DNA of 64,000 nt, from contig JAHQWJ010000007.1 in assembly GCA_029856125.1 (NCBI GenBank), positions 1 through 64,000 of the forward strand. Direction: 5' to 3'. Under the pieces are notes generated by a model, which was not told the DNA's origin, searched no databases, and saw nothing but the letters and a program-made list of their open reading frames with translations. The stretch is from Promethearchaeia archaeon (lineage in GTDB: Archaea > Asgardarchaeota > Lokiarchaeia > Sigyniarchaeales > SOKP01). Both the position numbers and the translations under genes were made by a program. Positions 42,840 through 51,956 of the stretch are shown piece by piece; the stretch's first letter is position 1; each line of letters starts with the position of its first letter.

Positions 42840-43736
42840 ATGGGAATTAAAGATATTTTAAAACGAGTATTTACCAAAGAAAAAAAGATTGTTATAACCG
42901 GGCTTGACAGTGCTGGCAAAACGACCATGATTAGCTTCCTACAGAATGGAACTTTCATGGAACATGCACCAACGATGGGCAAAGAGTTATCTCAAATTGA
43001 AGTTCAGGGAATTCGTATAAATGTTATGGATATGGGTGGGCAAAAGGATTTCAGAAGTTTATGGGTTGGAGAAGCCTCGACTGCTGAGTGTGTAATATTT
43101 ATGATCGACGCATATGCTCCAGAAAGATTCAACGAAGCTAGAAACGAGCTATGGAAATTATCTTCTATTTTTAAGAAGAAACCCTTGATAATATTAGCAA
43201 ATAAGTACGATTTGCAACCGGTTGCATCAATTAGTGAAATTATCGAAGCTTTGAATTTGAAAGATCTACCCTCTTTTGAAGTATTACCGATTTCGTGTAA
43301 AACTGGGTATGGAATTGTAAAAGCATTTATGAAGATTTATTACAAATTGACTGGCCAGCTTCTAACCCAAAAGACAAACCTTCGAGCGATTACCGTTTTT
43401 GATCAAGGGGGAATTCCTTTAACGTCATCTTCAAACGAAGATATATTACAAGGGGGATTATTTACCGCCATCAATAATTTTGTAAGAGAGTCTTTTAATT
43501 CAGAACTCGATCAACTTAAAATGGGAGGACATCTTATCCTCTTCAAACGATCTAAACATCTTATGGGCTCAATAGTAGTTAGTGAAAACGACAACATTGA
43601 TATCCAAGAAATAGAATCAGGATTAAATGATTTATTGCTCCATTTAGAGCACATGTGCCCTGAGCTCGAGAAAGATCAATTAAATTCTAGTAAAATTGAG
43701 TATTTAGTGGAACAATACGCTTCAAATCTGTTATAA
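42840..43736 (+). CDS. Arf-like GTPase with C-terminal longin/roadblock-like domain, cassette 1
   Basis: This 298-residue protein joins an Arf-like GTPase to an extra domain. All five G motifs are intact: GLDSAGKT (21-28), Thr45 in switch I, DMGGQ (64-68), NKYD (121-124) and SCK (152-154). The N-terminus MGIKDILKRVF is amphipathic and has Gly2, as in eukaryotic Arf, suggesting membrane contact. Residues 182-275 (AITVFDQGGIPLTSSSNE, then a helix ending ESFNSELDQLKMGGHLILFK) have a longin/roadblock pattern. The overall order, GTPase then roadblock-type domain, recalls Rag/Gtr proteins, but the GTPase itself is Arf-like. It is the last gene of the cassette. Confidence 0.9.
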   Translation: MGIKDILKRVFTKEKKIVITGLDSAGKTTMISFLQNGTFMEHAPTMGKELSQIEVQGIRINVMDMGGQKDFRSLWVGEASTAECVIFMIDAYAPERFNEARNELWKLSSIFKKKPLIILANKYDLQPVASISEIIEALNLKDLPSFEVLPISCKTGYGIVKAFMKIYYKLTGQLLTQKTNLRAITVFDQGGIPLTSSSNEDILQGGLFTAINNFVRESFNSELDQLKMGGHLILFKRSKHLMGSIVVSENDNIDIQEIESGLNDLLLHLEHMCPELEKDQLNSSKIEYLVEQYASNLL

Positions 43737-43855
43737 ATCTGTTTTTAGTTTTTTTTCTTTTTAAATCTTTTTATTTAATAAAATACTTAATCGTTAAATT
43801 AGTGTATATTAAAGCTTCTTATTCAAACTGAGAATAACTATTATAAGAGAAGGCG

Positions 43856-46213
43856 TTATTTATTACTGAATTTCTCTAATAAACCTTTTTGAAGCTTATC
43901 TATTGACTCTTTAATGGTATCAATAAAAGGATTAATCTCTTTCCCAAGATCCGGGTTAATATCAATTGCTTTTTCGAGGTTTTGAAGTGCTGAATGGTAA
44001 TCGTTCTTATCTAAATAGGCATAGCCCATAAAAAACCAAGCAGTCGCATAATTCGGATCTATTTCTGTTGCTTTTTTATAGGATTCAATTGCTACGTCAT
44101 ATTGTTCCTCGTGTTTATAAGCATTTGCCAAATTATAATGTGCTAAAGTATAAGTGGATTCAAACCCAACCGCTATTTTATAAGAATCTATTGCTTGATC
44201 AAATTGATCTAATTTTTCGTAACTAAAACCCATGTGGTTCCAAGCTTTTGCGTGGTTCGGATTGAGATCGATGGTTTTTTTGAAGTACTCAATCGCGGTA
44301 TTATAATCTTGTTTCTCGTTATTTGCAATGCCAATGTAGTAATAAGCGTCGATATAAGTGCTATCTAATTCTATCGCTTTATTACAATCTTTGATAGCGG
44401 TATCGTAAGATCGTTTTTCAATTTCTAATTTCGCTTTTTCTATCAACTTTAATCTGTATTCGTATTTTATAGCGATGCGATTTTTAAATTCTGGACTTTT
44501 TATTGAATCGTTAATGTTAATTGCATTTTCAAAGTTTTTGAAGGATTCACCAAAATTGGTACTTTCTGCTAGTTGGACGCCCTGTTCGACTAGTAGTTTA
44601 ATTTTAGAATAAAATACCTCGTCAATGGATTTCTTGATCAGCTCCATCTCTTGAAATCTACGCGTAGGGTCATCTATTGTTTTTGCGTAATCCATTTTTT
44701 TATTTAGTTTATCTAACTCCTTTTCAAATTTTTGGAGTTCTTCAGATAAATCCCCACGATCTACTAAATCTTTTAATTCTGCTTGATACACCAGCCCTTT
44801 TATTTTATTAATTTCTTCTTCCATTTCTTGCGTTAAGTACATTTTATTAGTTCCTTCTAATGCTCTATTAAAGGTTTTAATAGCTTCGTCGTAATTTTTG
44901 TTCGCCAACTTATCATTTCCTTCCCTAACAACTTCCTCTATTTGAGCCAAATACACTTTGTTGACTGTATTTTTTAAATCTTCTAAGTCTTCGTTAGTTT
45001 CCTCAGAGATTGGTAGTCTTTTTGCTATGCTAATTGCTGCATATAGATCATTAATAGCCTTTTCGTAGTCTCCTTGCCCAATTTTTTGAATAGATTTCTC
45101 TTTAATAAATTTGATCCGAATTTTGCACGTATTATTAATAGATTTAGTTATTTCACTTAAGGTTTCGCTCTTCTCGTTTGAATCAGCCATTTTTTCTGCC
45201 AATTCTAAGGACTTGTCGAAAAAATCTAATGCATCATTCACTACAGCTATATTTTCTTCAAAGTTATCTTTAATTGTTAGTTCTTTTCCTTTATTAAGGA
45301 TAGGATTAATTTTCTCCAAATAAATTGGATTTAGCACTACTGATGCCATTGAATTGATTCTTTGTATTTCTGATTTCTTGTAATCCGAATCTACCATTTT
45401 TTTAGAAATACCTATAGCTTCTTTGTATTTTTTAGTAGCGTCCTCGAAAGTGTTTTCTTCATATCGTTTTTTACCGTCTTCCATGATAGCATTTATTTTC
45501 TCTGAGTATAATTGATTGCTCAAATTAATTGAATTCTGTTTATCCGTGTGTTTTAATTCAGAATCAAAATATTTATCCACTATCTTCAAAGCCTGCTGGA
45601 ATTCTTCAAGGGCTTTATCTAGATTACCAATTTCTTTAAATTGATTAGCTTTTTCAATCACAGCGGAAACTTTTAATGAAAAAGTTTGATTAATAGTATC
45701 TTCAATTTTTTTTATCATTTGATCTTCTAAATCTTCCATGTAAAAATCTTTTGCAGCGTCTAGTGTGTCGTATAACATGCCTATGGCTTTATCTAGCTCT
45801 TGTTTATTCTTCACTAGGATGGCTTGATAGAGAGATTCTTCGATCCTTGTTTTATTTATCAGATAACTAATCTCTTTGACATCATAATCTTTCATATCTT
45901 TATCTACTATCTTGTCAGCAATTCTCGCTGCTTCGTCGAAAGTGTTGAAAGCAGAACCAAAATCTTTATCTATTATGAAAGTTCTTGCCTCGTCAATAAT
46001 ATCTATGATTTTAACAGAATATATTTGATCTATTTGGGATTTAATGTTTCTTATTTCATCCTTGCGCTCCTCTGGTTCTTTAACTCTCTCTTCGACGAAT
46101 CTTAGAGCTTCTAAATACTTTTCGACAGCGTCATTGTATTTTTTAAGATTTTTAAATTCATTCCCTTCTTGCATGATGGAATTAAGTTTCTTTAAGTCAG
46201 ATTTCTTTACCAT
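43856..46213 (-). CDS. Large TPR-like repeat protein
   Basis: This 785-residue soluble protein is built almost entirely of helical repeats. The N-terminal ~500 residues contain longer units of about 65-75 residues, with the recurring theme of a helix with A-x3-Y/F-x2-A, then a KxxDS/KxxD element and N-x2-Y-x2-KI. The C-terminal ~200 residues contain five or six canonical 34-residue TPRs (e.g. HAKAWNHMGFSYEKLDQFDQ, then AIDSYK). No membrane helix or enzyme domain is seen. It is probably a scaffold. It is convergent with the cassette 1 GTPase and 120 bases away; a link to the GTPase is possible but unproven. Confidence 0.88.
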   Translation of the reverse strand: MVKKSDLKKLNSIMQEGNEFKNLKKYNDAVEKYLEALRFVEERVKEPEERKDEIRNIKSQIDQIYSVKIIDIIDEARTFIIDKDFGSAFNTFDEAARIADKIVDKDMKDYDVKEISYLINKTRIEESLYQAILVKNKQELDKAIGMLYDTLDAAKDFYMEDLEDQMIKKIEDTINQTFSLKVSAVIEKANQFKEIGNLDKALEEFQQALKIVDKYFDSELKHTDKQNSINLSNQLYSEKINAIMEDGKKRYEENTFEDATKKYKEAIGISKKMVDSDYKKSEIQRINSMASVVLNPIYLEKINPILNKGKELTIKDNFEENIAVVNDALDFFDKSLELAEKMADSNEKSETLSEITKSINNTCKIRIKFIKEKSIQKIGQGDYEKAINDLYAAISIAKRLPISEETNEDLEDLKNTVNKVYLAQIEEVVREGNDKLANKNYDEAIKTFNRALEGTNKMYLTQEMEEEINKIKGLVYQAELKDLVDRGDLSEELQKFEKELDKLNKKMDYAKTIDDPTRRFQEMELIKKSIDEVFYSKIKLLVEQGVQLAESTNFGESFKNFENAININDSIKSPEFKNRIAIKYEYRLKLIEKAKLEIEKRSYDTAIKDCNKAIELDSTYIDAYYYIGIANNEKQDYNTAIEYFKKTIDLNPNHAKAWNHMGFSYEKLDQFDQAIDSYKIAVGFESTYTLAHYNLANAYKHEEQYDVAIESYKKATEIDPNYATAWFFMGYAYLDKNDYHSALQNLEKAIDINPDLGKEINPFIDTIKESIDKLQKGLLEKFSNK

Positions 46214-46388
46214 ATTCTATTCGCCTAATCTATTTATCAGAAACATTTTACATTTTAACAACTAATCCACTAGAATTATTCTAAATTTTAAAAACTTTTC
46301 TTATAAATTACTTACTCAAAGGAAAAAATCAATTTTTAATTTATTTAAATCAATTCTTATATTATAAAAATTAACAAATATTGGTTTT

Positions 46389-48008
46389 ATGAGCATGACA
46401 AATTTAGAAAAAAAAATTTATTTTGGAGGCTCAATAGTAACTATAAACGAAAATCAACCCTTCGTTGAGGCTGTAGGAATTAAAGGAGATAAAATAGCTT
46501 CTGTGGGAACATTGGAAGTAGTTAAACTTGAAATGGGCAAAAATTGTGAGTTCATTGATTTAAAGGGAAATACATTACTTCCAGGCTTTATCGACTGTCA
46601 TTTGCACCCGATGGGTTATATAAGCCATTTATTAAATCCTGATTTAACTAATGTTAAAAGTCTAAAGGAATTAAAGGATTTGTTAAAAATTTTATCAGAA
46701 GAAACAAAAATAGATGAATTTATAATCGCTTATAATTTTAGTGAAGAAAGATTCGATGATCCGATATTACCCAATAGATGGGATATTGATGAAGTATGTC
46801 CTAATCATCCCGTTTTCATTTTACGATATGATGGTCATATTGGTATCGCTAACACAAGAGCATTGAATCTGGTAGAATTAGATGAAGATACTCAAGCTCC
46901 CGAGGGTGGTGAAATCAGAAAAGATAAAAGTGGCAATCTTACTGGTGTCATTTCAGAAAACGCGTTAAACTTAATCTTTACAAAAATTCCTACTCCAAAT
47001 GATGTAAAAATTGCTGCAGCTACTAAAAAAGGCTCTAATAATTTAGCTCAAAAAGGTTTAACTTCATTTCATGGCATCATCAACGCTGATGCTCGTTCTA
47101 AAACTAGTAATCGAAAAACAGATGAATTTTCCCTCTTTACTTCGGTTAAGAACTATTTTTTGCAGGATTGTTACACCTTTATAGAAACTAATTATCCCGA
47201 AAAAGTAATTGAATTAAGTAAAAGCTCTTTAAACGAATGTTATTCTGATAGTAAAGCAAAAATAGGAGGATTAAAACTTTATCTCGACGGTTCATTCGGA
47301 GCAAAAACTGCGTGTATGTTTGAACCCTTTACTGATGCACCGGAAGAATGCGGGTTTTGCGTAATTGAAGAAGAAGATATATATGAAAAAATGAAAGTCG
47401 CTCATAACAATAGACTTCAAATTGTAATTCACGCAATCGGAGATAAAGCAAACCGGATAGCTATGGATTTGTATAAAAAACTATTGACTGAATATCCTAG
47501 GAATGATCCCCGTCACCGAATAGAACATGCGTCTATGCTAACTGAAGATGTTATTAACGATATGTCTGAATATGGTATTATCGCGTCTTGTCAACCTCCC
47601 TTTATTAATTCTGAATACAACTGGATAGCAAAACGAATTGGTGAAGAGCGATGCAAGTATACATATCCAATAAAATCAATAGTTCAAGCTGGTGTTGTTT
47701 TAGCTTCAGGATCAGATTGCCCAGTTGAAGACCCTAACCCTATTTTGGGGCTACATGCGTTAGTAACAAGAAATTCCTTCGTCCCTGAAGAGTGTCTAAA
47801 CGTAGAAGAGGCTTTAAAATCGTACACTATTAATGCCGCATATGCCGCTTTTGAAGAAGATGTTAAAGGCAGTATAGAAGTGGGAAAATTGGCCGATTTT
47901 GTAATCTTGGATCGTAATCCTTTAAAAGTTCCAAAAGATGAAATTAAAGAGATCCGGGTAATGAAAACTATTATAAGAGGTAAAACGGTTTTTAAGATGC
48001 AGAGTTAA
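46389..48008 (+). CDS. YtcJ-like metal-dependent amidohydrolase
   Basis: This 539-residue enzyme belongs to the amidohydrolase superfamily, YtcJ-like branch. It has the HxH metal motif in GFIDCHLHPMG (about residue 77), LYLDGSFGAKTACMF, VIHAIGDKANRIAMDLY (third histidine), RIEHASMLT (fourth histidine) and SGSDCPVEDPNPILGL with the catalytic aspartate. Substrates in this branch include N-substituted amides, and none can be assigned. The C-terminal strand DFVILDRNPLKVP closes the small beta domain. It is a single gene in the + direction, with a divergent promoter shared with the TPR protein. Confidence 0.92.
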   Translation: MSMTNLEKKIYFGGSIVTINENQPFVEAVGIKGDKIASVGTLEVVKLEMGKNCEFIDLKGNTLLPGFIDCHLHPMGYISHLLNPDLTNVKSLKELKDLLKILSEETKIDEFIIAYNFSEERFDDPILPNRWDIDEVCPNHPVFILRYDGHIGIANTRALNLVELDEDTQAPEGGEIRKDKSGNLTGVISENALNLIFTKIPTPNDVKIAAATKKGSNNLAQKGLTSFHGIINADARSKTSNRKTDEFSLFTSVKNYFLQDCYTFIETNYPEKVIELSKSSLNECYSDSKAKIGGLKLYLDGSFGAKTACMFEPFTDAPEECGFCVIEEEDIYEKMKVAHNNRLQIVIHAIGDKANRIAMDLYKKLLTEYPRNDPRHRIEHASMLTEDVINDMSEYGIIASCQPPFINSEYNWIAKRIGEERCKYTYPIKSIVQAGVVLASGSDCPVEDPNPILGLHALVTRNSFVPEECLNVEEALKSYTINAAYAAFEEDVKGSIEVGKLADFVILDRNPLKVPKDEIKEIRVMKTIIRGKTVFKMQS

Positions 48009-48145
48009 GACCTCCAAAAAATTCTCTAGCTAGCCGAATTTTTCCTCTAGAAAGACCTTTTTATTTAAACATATATTCTTATTCCTCGCGGGAAGTATCC
48101 TCCATTAACAATAATTTTTTTAATGGAATCATCTACAAAAGATTA

Positions 48146-48235
48146 CTATTTTCTCTCAGCGACAATTAAATAGAACACAACTAAAATTGCAGAAACTATA
48201 TAACCCACGGCTGAGATTATATCGAATTCAATCAC
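48146..48235 (-). CDS. Possible 29-residue membrane peptide
   Basis: A GTG-started frame encodes MIEFDIISAVGYIVSAILVV followed by a basic tail: one membrane helix with a short acidic N-terminus and the charged end AERK. A GAGGT ribosome-binding site lies six bases before the GTG, and this site overlaps the stop of the upstream micro-gene, suggesting coupled translation. The role is unknown; tiny membrane peptides often assist larger complexes. It is short, so chance is possible. Confidence 0.35.
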   Translation of the reverse strand: MIEFDIISAVGYIVSAILVVFYLIVAERK

Positions 48236-48244
48236 TCTATTACC

Positions 48245-48349
48245 TCAAGCTAAAATATCATTTGCCATAATTGTCCCGAAAACCCCCATAGCTAAGAATA
48301 CAGTACTTAAAGTTAGTAAGAACATAGGTAAAGCTTCTAAAAATCTCAC
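48245..48349 (-). CDS. Possible 34-residue membrane peptide
   Basis: A GTG-started frame encodes MRFLEALPMFLLTLSTVF and continues to IMANDILA, a single hydrophobic helix with an N-terminal arginine. It ends at a TGA that forms part of the ribosome-binding site of the next micro-gene (TGAGGTAAT). No strong site precedes its own start. Apart from the two micro-genes the gap 48009-48454 holds nothing else I can identify. Confidence 0.33.
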   Translation of the reverse strand: MRFLEALPMFLLTLSTVFLAMGVFGTIMANDILA

Positions 48350-48454
48350 TTTCTAATCTTCTCTTTAATATTTTCTATGTATTATTATGTAAAACAGAAA
48401 TGATACTTATAAATTTTATATATAAGGGGAAAAAAAAGTGATCAAAAACGAGAA

Positions 48455-49606
48455 TTAATCTGTAAAATAAAGGTGTTCATCAAAACCAGTTTCGCTTATA
48501 AGATCTTGACCAAGCTTTTGAATCGCTTTTTTAGATGGCTTTTGTAAAATGCGTCTGCAAATGTTAACAACTTTAGTTAATTTGGCATCGGAAAAATCCC
48601 GCACAATATTATCATATCTTGAAAAATCTATTCCTGCTGTGTAAACTCCAGCACTGGAGTGGTCTGCAGATGATGAGACTTGCCAATGCTCTACTTTTAA
48701 CTCAATTTTTGAAAGTAGTAAACTATCGGTAAACCATTCAATGTACAAATCCATTCTTTTTGATTTTCTTTTTGTTGTTTTAAGTATTTTAAGCGCACGA
48801 GTTAATCTATCGGGGTGCATTTGTCTAAATACTTTCTCTTGAAGATCGGAGAGGTCATCTTTAACGTGTGCTTTTATCTCATCTAGAATAACAATTACTT
48901 TTTGCGCTCTTTCTTCTGTAATATCTTGATGAATAGTTTGTATATGTTGAGCAATTGATGCGTTTAAACCATTACTTTGATCTATCGACGTTTCTTGAGG
49001 ACTTTGCTCGGATGTAGAGGAAGTTTGTTGTATTTCCGAAGGTAAATTATAAATTTCTCTTTGTTGTAGGTTAAACAAGGCCTCTAATCTCGAAGGATCT
49101 TGTCGCACTTCGTTAAATTTTTCTTGAATATCTTCTCGAGAGTATCCCATGTTCATTAGATAAAACGCAGCGCTTGCTAATTGGTTTTCTAGTGCTTCTG
49201 CAGTGTTGTAATTACCACCACCGAATTGTTGTCGTAGTTGGTCATCTGCTACCAAGCTAATTTTTTCTTCGATTATTTCATCGAGCTTGAGATCGTTTAT
49301 TTTCGTTAAAATGTATTCTACTTGATCGCTTCCAAGATAGCTAAGATTCCCAATAGGACCAACTATATAAGCGATTTTTTCCATCTTCTTTAATAATTCG
49401 GCTATGTCGTTCTGAGATTTACCCTTTGAAATCGTTAAAAAATGTTCCAAGAAGTTTTTATTAAATCCAGCAATGATTTTAACATAGTCCTCATCGAATT
49501 TATTAAGATGATCATCTAATCCATTGTTCTGAAATTCTGGAGGTAGATTAATATTATAGACCATAATATTATCTAAAACCATGTAAACATAATCAGATTT
49601 GTTCAT
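48455..49606 (-). CDS. Protein with possible UBA-like segment
   Basis: I do not recognise this 383-residue soluble protein. The middle contains AAFYLMNMGYSREDIQEKFN (about residues 145-175), which resembles the first helix and MGY/F loop of ubiquitin-associated (UBA) domains; it is followed by a second helix and a low-complexity Ser/Gln/Thr linker (about 190-220). The C-terminal half is helical and basic, with a segment LQEKVFRQMHPDRLTRALKI. The UBA reading is tentative. UBA-type domains would fit with a RING protein elsewhere in the window. It is a single gene, transcribed towards the micro-genes. Confidence 0.7.
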   Translation of the reverse strand: MNKSDYVYMVLDNIMVYNINLPPEFQNNGLDDHLNKFDEDYVKIIAGFNKNFLEHFLTISKGKSQNDIAELLKKMEKIAYIVGPIGNLSYLGSDQVEYILTKINDLKLDEIIEEKISLVADDQLRQQFGGGNYNTAEALENQLASAAFYLMNMGYSREDIQEKFNEVRQDPSRLEALFNLQQREIYNLPSEIQQTSSTSEQSPQETSIDQSNGLNASIAQHIQTIHQDITEERAQKVIVILDEIKAHVKDDLSDLQEKVFRQMHPDRLTRALKILKTTKRKSKRMDLYIEWFTDSLLLSKIELKVEHWQVSSSADHSSAGVYTAGIDFSRYDNIVRDFSDAKLTKVVNICRRILQKPSKKAIQKLGQDLISETGFDEHLYFTD

Positions 49607-49730
49607 GAGAGCGCTTATCGGTTAGAATTGTTAATCTAATTTTATAGAAATTAGATTTATTGCAATGTAAATTTACTAAATAATAAAATTTGTACAATAA
49701 ATACTTTACATTATCGAATTATTATTATTA

Positions 49731-50222
49731 TTATCGAATCGTTTGATATTTTTTTGCTATTTTTCGAGCAAAATTCATTTGTTCTTTGGTCTCAAGGCTA
49801 CATGATCTGTACTTCTTTATCCATTTTACGGGGTCCATTGACTTTGGTATATAACCGTTCTTTGCCCCCCAAGCGACTATAAATTGTCCAGTTCTTCCAC
49901 AACCTGCGACACAATGAACTACAATTGATTCATTTTTTAACCCATGTTTATCACAGATGGCTAAGAATGTTTCGATTTGGTTTTCTGTAGGTAATCCGTA
50001 ATCTGGAACGTTTATATGATAAAATTCAAACGAATTTCGAATCTCCCTGCTGTTTTCAAATTCTGTGCAGTTTATAACAACTAGTATCCGTTCCTCTTTA
50101 AACTTTTTGATTACAGGTGGGTCTGGCCACCAACTAGCTGCTATTTTCCCTTTAACGATCCAAGTAAATGGCTCAGATTTATAAGGCATCCCATCTATAG
50201 GCCAGTAAGTTGGTCTAACCAT
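49731..50222 (-). CDS. Dual-specificity / protein tyrosine phosphatase
   Basis: This 163-residue enzyme has the Cx5R signature VVHCVAGCGRTGQF with catalytic Cys104 and Arg110. The likely general-acid aspartate is in VPDYGLPTE (about residue 74). It matches small archaeal and bacterial dual-specificity phosphatases, which dephosphorylate Ser/Thr/Tyr or phosphoinositides. The size is typical for the catalytic domain alone. It is divergent from the NUDIX gene, with a short intergenic AT-rich promoter region. Confidence 0.93.
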   Translation of the reverse strand: MVRPTYWPIDGMPYKSEPFTWIVKGKIAASWWPDPPVIKKFKEERILVVINCTEFENSREIRNSFEFYHINVPDYGLPTENQIETFLAICDKHGLKNESIVVHCVAGCGRTGQFIVAWGAKNGYIPKSMDPVKWIKKYRSCSLETKEQMNFARKIAKKYQTIR

Positions 50223-50309
50223 AGCACTCTTATCATATTTTAATTAATCTTAAATCTTTATAATCTTTAAAGAGTAATAATAATTAATACAATTTAGAGC
50301 TTATTAAAA

Positions 50310-50780
50310 ATGACTGGTAAAAAAACTTTAAAACCCTTCGATTTAAGGCAATATCCCATAGTTCCATTGGTTGGAGTGGGGGTATTGTTAACCAGGGATA
50401 ACTCTTTATTACTAGTAAAGCGAAAATACAATCCCGATGCTGGTTATTGGGCAATTCCCGGAGGACACTTAGACCTTGGTGAAAGAACTGAAATTGCAGC
50501 TGAAAGGGAAGCTTATGAAGAAACAGGCTTTAATGTGAAAGTTTCTAAACTAGCAGGCATAATTGATAAGATTATGTACGACACCAACGGTAAAGTCGAA
50601 TACCATTATGTTTTGATTAATTATTTTGTTGAACAGATAGAAGGAGATCAGAACCAACAACCAATACCAAATTCTGACGCTTTAGATGCTAAATTCGTGG
50701 ATTTTGATGATTTAAATAATTATACTTTAACAGAATCATTAATTGAGCTATTGAAACAGTTAAAAATAGGTTATGATTAG
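50310..50780 (+). CDS. NUDIX hydrolase
   Basis: This 156-residue pyrophosphohydrolase carries a complete NUDIX box, G52-x5-E58-x7-R66-E67-x2-E70-E71-x-G73. Glu70 and Glu71 coordinate the magnesium. The N-terminal strand PLVGVGVLLTRDNSLLLVKR and GYWAIPGG are typical of the ADP-ribose or mutator MutT-like branch. The substrate (a nucleoside diphosphate linked to a moiety) is not determinable. It is a single gene. Confidence 0.94.
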   Translation: MTGKKTLKPFDLRQYPIVPLVGVGVLLTRDNSLLLVKRKYNPDAGYWAIPGGHLDLGERTEIAAEREAYEETGFNVKVSKLAGIIDKIMYDTNGKVEYHYVLINYFVEQIEGDQNQQPIPNSDALDAKFVDFDDLNNYTLTESLIELLKQLKIGYD

Positions 50781-50862
50781 ATAAATTTTATTGAAGGATA
50801 TGATTAAAGTTTGGAATACCTTTGATGAAGCTCTTGCCATAATGGGAAATTTTACTTCTTTT

Positions 50863-51765
50863 TTATTTATGCTCAAATGAGTCGTGTATGAAATTGCTTA
50901 TTTTCTCTATGGCTTTTTGACTCTCAGGTGCGACTTTTGCAAATACAGGAAATGCGTGTATCATATCTTCCCAAATATCTAGTATCACCTCTACTCCTGC
51001 TGACTTAGCGTTTTCTGCTAGACGAATAGAGTCATCGTATAGAATTTCTGCTGTGCCCGCTATGATAAAGAGTGGAGGTAATCTTTGGAGATCAGCATAA
51101 ACTGGTGAAATGAAAGGGTTTCTAGGATCATTTTCCTTTACATAAAGATTCGCTGCAAAATCTAAACCATGTGGAGTAGTAAAAGGATCTTTATTTGCTC
51201 TTGCTTTAAATGTTTCACCGGTAAAGGCTAAATCTGCCCATGGTGAAATACATACTGCTGCCGCTGGTAGTTTGGTTCCTAAATCTCTTAACTTTAAAAG
51301 CGTGGCAACAGTCAGTCCTCCACCAGCTGATACTCCAGCAATTACTATTTTATTGGGAGTAAACTTTTTTTCTTTCATAAGCCAATTATAAGCTTTTACC
51401 GTATCATCTAAAGCTGCTGGAAAAGGGTCTTCAGGAGCTAGTCTATAATCTACACTTAGAAGTTGTGCTTTAGCGAAGCGAGAGATTAATACTGCATGGT
51501 ACTTAGATGTATCAACTGATCCTGCGATATAGGCTCCTCCATGTAAAAATAATACAATACGATCATTTTTTGATTCAGGAGTAAAAAACAAATTACACCA
51601 CAATCCATCAATATCTATTAGTTCAGATTTCACATCATCCGGGAGTTTAACTCCTTCGGTCATTACTTCCAATCCTTTACGGTGATCTTGTACTCGCTTT
51701 TTAATTTCAAGGGACCTATTATAAAACAATCCCTTAATTACATATCCCATTTGTTTACTAACCAT
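50863..51765 (-). CDS. Alpha/beta hydrolase (hormone-sensitive lipase / acetyl-esterase type)
   Basis: This 300-residue enzyme has the HSL-family oxyanion motif FLHGGAYIAGS and the nucleophile elbow GVSAGGG (serine about residue 152). AGTAEILYDDS carries the likely catalytic-acid region and DMIHAFPVF the histidine. All triad positions are visible. Members hydrolyse short-chain esters of alcohols or lipids. It is a single gene, ending convergent with the NUDIX gene and divergent from thiC. Confidence 0.92.
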   Translation of the reverse strand: MVSKQMGYVIKGLFYNRSLEIKKRVQDHRKGLEVMTEGVKLPDDVKSELIDIDGLWCNLFFTPESKNDRIVLFLHGGAYIAGSVDTSKYHAVLISRFAKAQLLSVDYRLAPEDPFPAALDDTVKAYNWLMKEKKFTPNKIVIAGVSAGGGLTVATLLKLRDLGTKLPAAAVCISPWADLAFTGETFKARANKDPFTTPHGLDFAANLYVKENDPRNPFISPVYADLQRLPPLFIIAGTAEILYDDSIRLAENAKSAGVEVILDIWEDMIHAFPVFAKVAPESQKAIEKISNFIHDSFEHK

Positions 51766-51956
51766 AACATATCCCCATAATGCTTTTGAGTATAAAAATT
51801 ATACATATGAAATAAATATAGAGATTGATAAGTGCTATTTGAATTGTTTTATTATTTATTAAACAAAAGAATTTAATTCTACTTTTATTATTACTTATAG
51901 AAAACTATCATTTAACGAATTGTAAATGCTAAAATAATTGATAAAGGCTAACTGAT

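Noticed and set aside
49719-49736. ATT trinucleotide repeat
   Set aside because: A short simple repeat at the end of a gene in AT-rich DNA; no sign of function.
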